Made by a program: the position numbers and the translations under genes. A model generated the notes under the pieces. It saw nothing but the letters and a program-made list of their open reading frames with translations, was not told where the DNA came from and searched no databases. From Phycisphaerales bacterium (GTDB taxonomy: Bacteria > Planctomycetota > Phycisphaerae > Phycisphaerales > SM1A02): a stretch of DNA of 12,144 bases. Shown here in pieces: positions 7,434 to 12,144 of the stretch. Positions within the stretch are counted from its first letter, which is position 1. The number at the start of each line of letters is the position of its first letter. The stretch lies in NCBI GenBank assembly GCA_003520025.1, contig DOVP01000114.1:1-12144 (forward strand), written 5' to 3'.

Positions 7434-8489
7434 ATGGATAGAACCCCTCCCCGCCCCAACGCAGTGCGTGAAGGACTCCGACGGCACGTCGAGTCATTTA
7501 TCGCCGAACTGTCGCCTGATGCGCCCGAGGACTATCGTCGGCACGCCGAAGATCTCGTCCGCACGGCGATCCGGCTGCTTGATGATGGAAGCGACGAGGG
7601 GCAACTTCGGCTCGTCAGCCGGGCCGTCCGTGAAATCCGGCATTCTTGGATCCTCTTCAATCAATACCGAGGAACTCGGAAAGTCACGATCTACGGATCG
7701 GCCCGCACTCCGGAGGACCATTCCGACTACATCGCGGCGAAGGACTTCAGCGGCCTGATGGCTCACCACGATTGGATGACCATCACCGGCGCCGGCGACG
7801 GCATCATGAAGGCCGGTCACGAGGGACCGAGTCGGGAGTCGATCTTCGGCCTTCGAATCCGACTGCCATTCGAAACCTCCGCAAATGCTGTGATTGCAGG
7901 AGATCCCAAACTCGTCAGTTTCCGCTACTTCTTTACACGCAAGTTGATGTTCATGGCGCACGCGGATGCTGTTGCCGTGTTCCCGGGTGGCTTTGGAACG
8001 ATGGATGAGTTGTTCGAGTGCCTCACGCTCATTCAAACTGGCAAGTCCAATGTCATTCCGGTGGTACTGCTTGAGGGTACAGGCCGCGACTACTGGGAGG
8101 ACTGGCTTGCCTTCATCACTGAGCACCTGTGCGACAACGGTTGGATCAGCGTGGAGGATCTGTCACTGCTGCATATCGCCAGTTCACCCGAAGATGCGGC
8201 CGAGCACATCCGGTTGTTCTATCGGCGGTATCACTCAGCCCGTTACGTCGGTGCCACGTATGTACTCCGGTTGACGACGCCTTTGAGTGAACAGCAGGTC
8301 CGCATGCTCTCGGATGAGTTTGGCGATCTTGTCGACGGCGGCGAGATGAGGCAGTCCGATGCGCTTCCGGGCGAAACCGACCATTTGGACTTGCCGCGGC
8401 TGGCTTTCGTGCACACCAAACGAGGCTGGGGGCGTGTCCGGGAACTCATTGACCGGATCAACCTGCTTCCCCTCGACGGCTCATGCTGA
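7434..8489 (+). CDS. LOG-family (lysine decarboxylase-like, Rossmann) protein with N- and C-terminal extensions
   Basis: This is a 351-residue protein. The central Rossmann domain (about 80-265) contains VTIYGSAR (84-91), TGAGDGIM (118-125), the FFTRKLMFM segment with Arg169, and the family hallmark PGGFGTMDE (184-192). Characterised members of this superfamily are phosphoribohydrolases that cut nucleoside 5'-monophosphates to base plus ribose 5-phosphate (cytokinin-activating LOG, PpnN). Many are misannotated as lysine decarboxylases, which this is not. A helical N-terminal region (1-75) and a C-terminal module (about 272-345, with YVGATYVLRLTTPLSEQQ) have no counterpart in a minimal LOG protein of about 190 residues. 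The layout is nearer the long nucleosidase type, but the substrate cannot be told. ATG 7434 is chosen over ATG 7422, which falls inside the -10 element; GGGG at 7424-7427 might assist initiation. The 3' end overlaps the lipoprotein gene by 7 bases. Confidence 0.85.
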   Translation: MDRTPPRPNAVREGLRRHVESFIAELSPDAPEDYRRHAEDLVRTAIRLLDDGSDEGQLRLVSRAVREIRHSWILFNQYRGTRKVTIYGSARTPEDHSDYIAAKDFSGLMAHHDWMTITGAGDGIMKAGHEGPSRESIFGLRIRLPFETSANAVIAGDPKLVSFRYFFTRKLMFMAHADAVAVFPGGFGTMDELFECLTLIQTGKSNVIPVVLLEGTGRDYWEDWLAFITEHLCDNGWISVEDLSLLHIASSPEDAAEHIRLFYRRYHSARYVGATYVLRLTTPLSEQQVRMLSDEFGDLVDGGEMRQSDALPGETDHLDLPRLAFVHTKRGWGRVRELIDRINLLPLDGSC

Positions 8490-9148
8490 AGTGTTCGGTA
8501 TTCGTGTTGGCGGTTCTCGGAGGCTGTGGGGGTACAGGGACCACCGAGCCTGCTGCTCCCGTTCGTATGCCACCAGGCTCGCGGGGGCCGGTACCGTTGA
8601 CTCTGCGGGTGCAGGGCGAGGGAACCGAAATGCATCCGGTGCACGTGGATGCGACCATCGGCGAAGTTCATGAGGCACTCATCCACGCGTCTTCGCGACG
8701 AGTAACCGGGGCCGATGCCGAGGCGGCCGGGCTCGAGATCCTGGTGTTCGACGAGCGGACCGTAGACGGACTGATTCGAGCGGTGCGACCGATGGAATCA
8801 CCCGAGTTGACTTGGATGGGCGTGCCGGTTCGGTGGCACATCGCGGCATCGGCTGCGGGCTGTGATCTCCATGTCCGCTCATGGCCGATCATTACGGAAC
8901 TCGGTCCGCGGTGTGTTGTCGACTACCGACTGTACTCGGCCGCTGACGGTGAAGTCCGCGACGAACTGCTGCTGGTTCCCGGAGAGGCAATGGCATTTGT
9001 GGCGGGCGGTCCCGGGTGGCCTGCTCCGCTTGATGCAATCGATCCCGGTACATCGGTTGCTGCATCCGCCATGGAGTGGGAGGGATCACCAGAAGTACCC
9101 CCCATTGGTCTGATTCTGCTGGTCCCACGGTTCGACGCGGGAAGGTGA
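8483..9148 (+). CDS. Predicted lipoprotein of unknown function
   Basis: This 221-residue protein has a short lipoprotein signal: one Lys, a hydrophobic run, and lipobox L-G-G-C with the lipidated Cys at 15. A flexible G/T/P-rich linker (16-37) follows, then a compact mixed domain. That domain starts with a strand pair (PLTLRVQGEG, HPVHVDATIGEVHEAL) and includes DERTVDGLIRAVRP. Cys127 and Cys144 could form a disulfide outside the cytoplasm. The C-terminal stretch PPIGLILLVPRF is strand-like. I recognise no family. The ATG overlaps the preceding stop by 7 bases, implying coupled translation with the LOG-family gene, and pssA follows after 29 bases. The signal-peptide call is moderately firm; no function is proposed. 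Confidence 0.75.
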   Translation: MLKCSVFVLAVLGGCGGTGTTEPAAPVRMPPGSRGPVPLTLRVQGEGTEMHPVHVDATIGEVHEALIHASSRRVTGADAEAAGLEILVFDERTVDGLIRAVRPMESPELTWMGVPVRWHIAASAAGCDLHVRSWPIITELGPRCVVDYRLYSAADGEVRDELLLVPGEAMAFVAGGPGWPAPLDAIDPGTSVAASAMEWEGSPEVPPIGLILLVPRFDAGR

Positions 9149-9165
9149 GCGTGGGGGGGACCAAG

Positions 9166-9171
9166 TACCAT
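9166..9171 (+). promoter_or_regulatory. Possible -10 element (TACCAT) upstream of pssA
   Basis: TACCAT ends 6 nt before ATG 9178, the spacing also found before trpE and the ABC ATPase. The upstream gene ends only 17 bp earlier, so this would be an internal promoter. It competes with a Shine-Dalgarno-led GTG start at 9151 that would make the motif part of the coding sequence. Confidence 0.25.
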
Positions 9172-9177
9172 GCAGCG

Positions 9178-10113
9178 ATGCGATTGAGCGATCGGAACAA
9201 TGGAGACACTGCAGTCGAAGAGGAGGTTGGTGGTCGTCCGACACGCCGCGGAGCCCGTCGTCGTCTTGGTCCCATCGGCGTCTGGCCGACGATTCTGACG
9301 CTTGGGAACCTCGTAGCGGGGTTTGCGGCGATTCATTACGCGGTCAAACCGGTCACGACCGAGGCGGCACTCGGGCCATGGGGTTGGAGCAGCCTGACGG
9401 TCGCCGCCTCATTGGTACTGCTCGGCATTGTGCTCGATGCATTCGACGGTGCTGTGGCCCGATTGACCGACAGCGTGACCGAATTGGGGGGACAACTCGA
9501 TTCCTTTGCGGATGTCGTCACTTTCGGGGTGGCACCGGCCTTCATCATGCTCAATCTCCTCAGTCAATACCTCGGTTCAGGCGAGCCCATCATCAGTCCG
9601 GATGCCGGGCATACGCTCGGAAAGCTCTGCTGGGCTATCGCAGCGATCTACGTGTGCTGCGCGGCGCTTCGGCTCGCTCGGTTCAATGTGGAGACTGCCA
9701 GCGGTCGTATTGGTGACTACATGCAATTTCGAGGATTGCCGACGCCGGGCGCGGCCGGAGCCGTTGTCGGACTGGTGCTGCTGCACGAACATCTGGAAGC
9801 GCTGCGGCAGGGCGCCGAGCACAGCACGCTCGGGGTGATTGCGGTGGGCATCGTGCTGCTTGTGCCGCTGATCGTATTGCTTTCTGCGATCATGATGGTC
9901 TCACGGGTTCCCTATCCGCATATGGCGAACAAGTATCTGCGGGGATCGCGGTCCTTTGCGTATCTGGTTCGTGTTGCAGCGGTGTTGAGCCTTGCTATTT
10001 GGTGGCTCCAGGAAACGCTCGCCATTATCTTCGTGTTGTACGTGCTCTCAGGTCCATGGCGCCTCGTGTTTTCTCGCCGCGGTGATCATCGCCCACTCCA
10101 GGAGACGGAATGA
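9178..10113 (+). CDS. pssA: CDP-diacylglycerol-serine O-phosphatidyltransferase
   Basis: This 311-residue integral membrane enzyme makes phosphatidylserine from CDP-diacylglycerol and L-serine, the precursor of phosphatidylethanolamine. The CDP-alcohol phosphotransferase signature D-x2-DG-x2-AR-x8-G-x3-D-x3-D is perfect: Asp87, Asp90, Gly91, Ala94, Arg95, Gly104, Asp108, Asp112, the acids holding two metals. The LRLARFNVE and FRGLPTPGAAG segments are typical of the Bacillus-type (class II) serine enzyme rather than PgsA. About six to seven hydrophobic segments follow the opening WPTILTLGNLVAGFAAIHY. The start is uncertain. ATG 9178 lacks a Shine-Dalgarno but has TACCAT at leaderless spacing. 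GTG 9151, preceded by GGGAAGG at 9139-9145 with 5 nt between, would add 9 residues and couple it to the lipoprotein stop. The 30 basic and acidic residues before the first membrane segment are poorly conserved either way. No psd gene is visible nearby. Confidence 0.92.
   Translation: MRLSDRNNGDTAVEEEVGGRPTRRGARRRLGPIGVWPTILTLGNLVAGFAAIHYAVKPVTTEAALGPWGWSSLTVAASLVLLGIVLDAFDGAVARLTDSVTELGGQLDSFADVVTFGVAPAFIMLNLLSQYLGSGEPIISPDAGHTLGKLCWAIAAIYVCCAALRLARFNVETASGRIGDYMQFRGLPTPGAAGAVVGLVLLHEHLEALRQGAEHSTLGVIAVGIVLLVPLIVLLSAIMMVSRVPYPHMANKYLRGSRSFAYLVRVAAVLSLAIWWLQETLAIIFVLYVLSGPWRLVFSRRGDHRPLQETE
10101..10104 (+). promoter_or_regulatory. Shine-Dalgarno of gltX
   Basis: GGAG stands 5 nt before ATG 10110, inside the end of pssA. 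The ATGA overlap of start and pssA stop points to coupled translation and contrasts with genes here that lack such a site. Confidence 0.65.
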
Positions 10114-11786
10114 GTACGCTGCCGACACGAACACGCTTTGCGCCGAGTCCGAGCGGCCATCTGCACGTTGGTGGTGCTCGCTCGGCCCTGTTTTGCTGGG
10201 CGTTTGCCAAGGGGCACAACGGTCAGTTTCTGCTTCGCATCGAGGACACGGACCAGAAGCGATCCAGTGATGCGGCAAGCACCGGGTTTCTCGAGGATCT
10301 TGCGTGGCTCGGCCTCGATTGGGACGAAGGGCCGCAGTGGCACGGACGCGGGGGCGGTGACACCGGGCCGTATTACCAGTCGCAGCGGCTGGATATCTAC
10401 GAACCCTTCATGCAGCAGTTGCTGGATTCGGGCGCGGCATACCGGGCCTTCGAAACCACCGAAGAACTCGGCGCTGCGAGGAAACTGGCCCGCGCAGAAA
10501 AGCGAGCGTATCGCTACGACAGAGCCGCATTGGAACTCGATCCCGATACCGTGGAGCGGTTTGTCGCAGAGGGGCGCCCACATGTGGTGCGGTTCAAGGT
10601 TCCGGATGATGAACCAATCGTCGTGCAGGATGCCGTACTTGGCGAGGTTCGCCTTGAACCGGGTGAACTCGAAGACTTTGTCATTCGAAAGGCCGACGGC
10701 TATCCGACCTACCACTTTGCCGTCGTCGTCGACGATGCATTGATGGGCGTCACGCATGTCATTCGCGGCCAAGAGCATCTTGCCAATGCGTCCAAGCATG
10801 CGCTGCTGATCGATGCGATCGGCTTTGATCGTCCAGTATGGGCCCATGTCTCGCTCATCTTCAATCCAGACGGCTCCAAGATGTCCAAGCGGGACAAGGA
10901 CAAGATGCTGCGGGCCGAGGTCAAGTCGCGTGGACTCGACTCTCCCCCGGAAGGATGCGGTATCAGTCAGGAGCAGTGGGCGAATTGGCTTGCCGACAAG
11001 AAGTCGCAGTTGGAGACGAGTGCTGCCGCGTCACTGGCCGGCGTATTGAGTATCACGCTCCCCGAAATCAACGTCGATGACTTTCGGCGGGCGGGATACC
11101 TGCCTGAGGTGCTGGTCAATTACCTCTCACTGCTCGGCTGGTCCCCTGGAGGCGATCGGGAGCAGTTTGATCGTTCATTTCTGGTGGAACAGTTTGGACT
11201 CGATCGCATCGTCAAGAGTCCGGCCAAGTTTGACCGTTCCAAACTGCTCGCCTTCAATCTCGACGCGATTCAGGCGATGGACGACGACCAGTTCGTGGTT
11301 CGGCTACAGGCCTTCTGCCAAGACTTCGAACCCGAGTTTCTCGAGGCGATGAGTACGCATCAATTCAAGTTGTTTGCGCTCTCGAACAAGGAACGCAGCA
11401 AGACGCTTCGTGATCCAATGGACTCGGGGTGGTTCTTCGTGCAGTCCGATGAGCAGATCGAGTGGCCGATGACCAAAGCCATCCGAAAGGCGCTCTGCAA
11501 AGGCGAACCAAACGGTTTCGACCGGCTCGCTGCAATCCGCGATCTGCTTGCCGCTGCTGAGCCGTGGGATCCGGCGCACCTCGAGGAGATCTTGAGTACC
11601 TGGGCAGAGGCAAACTGCGATGGCAACCTCGGCAAGATTGCTCAGCCCATTCGTGTTGCGGTCAGTGGGGGGCCGGTCAGCCCACCCATCTTCGACACGC
11701 TTGAGATTCTCGGAAAGAAAGCTGTGATCAGTCGGATCGATCGATGCTTGGCGAATCGCGAGAATGCAATGGAAGCCAGTTTGTGA
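10110..11786 (+). CDS. gltX: Glutamyl-tRNA synthetase with an insertion after KMSKR
   Basis: This 558-residue class I aminoacyl-tRNA synthetase charges tRNA-Glu (and tRNA-Gln if non-discriminating). It opens with TRFAPSPSGHLHVGGARSAL, in which HLHVG (17-21) is the HIGH motif. LLRIEDTDQKRS and the GPYYQSQRLDIY block follow, then FVIRKADGYPTYHFAVVVDDALMGVTHVIRGQEHL and KMSKR (257-261). The GYLPEVLVNYLSLLGWS stem-contact segment starts at 329, and the helical anticodon-binding part ends with the conserved GKIAQPIRVAVSGGPVSPPIFDTLEILGK. Between KMSKR and 'NVDDFRRAGYLPE', where E. coli has only a few residues, there are about 55 extra ones (266-320). The cysteine cluster of the zinc-binding E. coli enzyme (after 'AY') is absent (RAFETTEEL). 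At 558 residues it is longer than the usual 470-500. It starts in the pssA stop and ends overlapping the next gene. Confidence 0.96.
   Translation: MSTLPTRTRFAPSPSGHLHVGGARSALFCWAFAKGHNGQFLLRIEDTDQKRSSDAASTGFLEDLAWLGLDWDEGPQWHGRGGGDTGPYYQSQRLDIYEPFMQQLLDSGAAYRAFETTEELGAARKLARAEKRAYRYDRAALELDPDTVERFVAEGRPHVVRFKVPDDEPIVVQDAVLGEVRLEPGELEDFVIRKADGYPTYHFAVVVDDALMGVTHVIRGQEHLANASKHALLIDAIGFDRPVWAHVSLIFNPDGSKMSKRDKDKMLRAEVKSRGLDSPPEGCGISQEQWANWLADKKSQLETSAAASLAGVLSITLPEINVDDFRRAGYLPEVLVNYLSLLGWSPGGDREQFDRSFLVEQFGLDRIVKSPAKFDRSKLLAFNLDAIQAMDDDQFVVRLQAFCQDFEPEFLEAMSTHQFKLFALSNKERSKTLRDPMDSGWFFVQSDEQIEWPMTKAIRKALCKGEPNGFDRLAAIRDLLAAAEPWDPAHLEEILSTWAEANCDGNLGKIAQPIRVAVSGGPVSPPIFDTLEILGKKAVISRIDRCLANRENAMEASL
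11771..11775 (+). promoter_or_regulatory. Shine-Dalgarno deciding a GTG start for the last gene
   Basis: GGAAG lies 7 nt before GTG 11783, whose TG is shared with the gltX TGA (GTGA overlap). The next in-frame ATG, at 11807, has no purine-rich site before it. Confidence 0.5.
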
Positions 11787-12144
11787 GAACGCCGGCAACC
11801 CTCAGCATGCTGCTCGACGGCTTGATCGACTTCGCCGGACTCTTCCCGCCTGCCGAACTCGACATGGCGCCGATGGTGCAGGCGTACCACGAAGCTGGTG
11901 TGGATGAACGGGGCTGGACGCTTGGCAGGGTGATCATTCCGGTTTCGCAGCTCGCCGAGTTTGAGCAGGCGGCCTGTGGGTTGCTGCCAGACGAAGAAGA
12001 GGCAGATCCCTGGTGCATCAGCGCGTTGACGCGGCCCTGTGGAACCGCAGAACTTGCCAATGATCTCGCCGCAATCGAGACCTTCAACGCGGCGCATGCG
12101 GATCCTGCAGCGGGCAAGGCAATCATCGATGTGATCGAGTTGAA
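11783..12144 (+). CDS. Conserved protein of unknown function (3' end outside window)
   Basis: An open frame of 120 codons runs from GTG 11783 to the right edge without a stop, starting inside the gltX stop codon. The start may instead be ATG 11807, which would remove 8 residues. Residues 14-29 read LIDFAGLFPPAELDMA, followed by a helical MVQAYHEAG and GWTLGRVIIPVSQLAEFEQ, then an acidic loop. I recall this 'I-D-[YF]-A-G-L-F-P-P-A..DM' opening, with a following 'W.LGR.v.P...L.e', from uncharacterised proteins in planctomycetes and some other bacteria; no function is known to me. There is no signal peptide or membrane segment in the visible part, so it is probably cytoplasmic. Tight coupling to gltX suggests coexpression only. 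Confidence 0.75.
   Translation, partial: MRTPATLSMLLDGLIDFAGLFPPAELDMAPMVQAYHEAGVDERGWTLGRVIIPVSQLAEFEQAACGLLPDEEEADPWCISALTRPCGTAELANDLAAIETFNAAHADPAAGKAIIDVIEL

Noticed and set aside
7494..8126. Minus-strand open frame of 210 codons opposite the LOG-family gene
   Set aside because: It is antisense to the conserved Rossmann core, with no motif and no start signal.
10086..10847. Minus-strand open frame of 253 codons opposite gltX
   Set aside because: The plus strand encodes the HIGH-motif half of GltX with clear conservation; the antisense product shows no family feature.
7434..11786. Possible new defence or secondary-metabolite system (LOG protein, lipoprotein, PssA, GltX)
   Set aside because: PssA and GltX are ordinary full-length housekeeping enzymes with intact motifs. 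There is no nuclease, toxin or mobility gene, and nothing indicates recent transfer; close packing is normal for this genome.
1..12144. tRNA, rRNA, CRISPR array, insertion sequence or att site
   Set aside because: No cloverleaf-like sequence, regularly spaced repeat, transposase or integrase motif, or long direct/inverted repeat was found by eye. Short GATCGATC-type palindromes are isolated.

Overview
The window reads as ordinary chromosome from a planctomycete, most likely of the Phycisphaerae lineage. Three things suggest this: an exported protein ending in paired dockerin-like repeats flanked by cysteines (a tail common in that group), a glutamyl-tRNA synthetase with an insertion behind KMSKR, and a last gene opening with an 'IDFAGLFPPA'-type motif that I recall from planctomycete hypothetical proteins. 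The assignment is inference from protein features. I see no transposase, integrase, phage gene, CRISPR array, tRNA or rRNA, and coding density is very high.

Layout. (1) 2-463, plus strand: the C-terminal end of an exported protein. It converges on a minus-strand pair, with a 13-bp UUCG hairpin between them. (2) 1784-571, minus strand: a MacB/LolD-type ABC ATPase followed after 2 bases by ruvC. (3) 1823-7341, plus strand, divergent from the ATPase across only 38 bp: trpE, coupled by a TTGA stop/start overlap to a 1330-residue AsmA/TamB-like envelope protein. (4) 7434 to the right edge, plus strand: a tightly packed gene string. It holds a LOG-family (lysine-decarboxylase-like) nucleotide-binding protein, a predicted lipoprotein, pssA, gltX and a conserved protein cut by the window edge. 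Neighbours overlap by 3-7 bases except for 29 bases before pssA.

Functionally the clusters mix housekeeping tasks: tryptophan synthesis, Holliday-junction resolution, phosphatidylserine synthesis and Glu-tRNA charging, together with envelope proteins. The possible links are between phospholipid synthesis (PssA), a putative lipid-transfer protein (AsmA-like) and a lipoprotein, but only proximity supports them.

The most interesting observations are: TAnnnT hexamers 6-10 nt before several start codons, which suggest leaderless or nearly leaderless mRNAs next to clearly Shine-Dalgarno-led genes; the GltX insertion; the large AsmA-like protein translationally coupled to trpE; and three poorly characterised proteins (the LOG C-terminal extension, the lipoprotein and the protein after gltX). 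I found no convincing new defence or mobile system.
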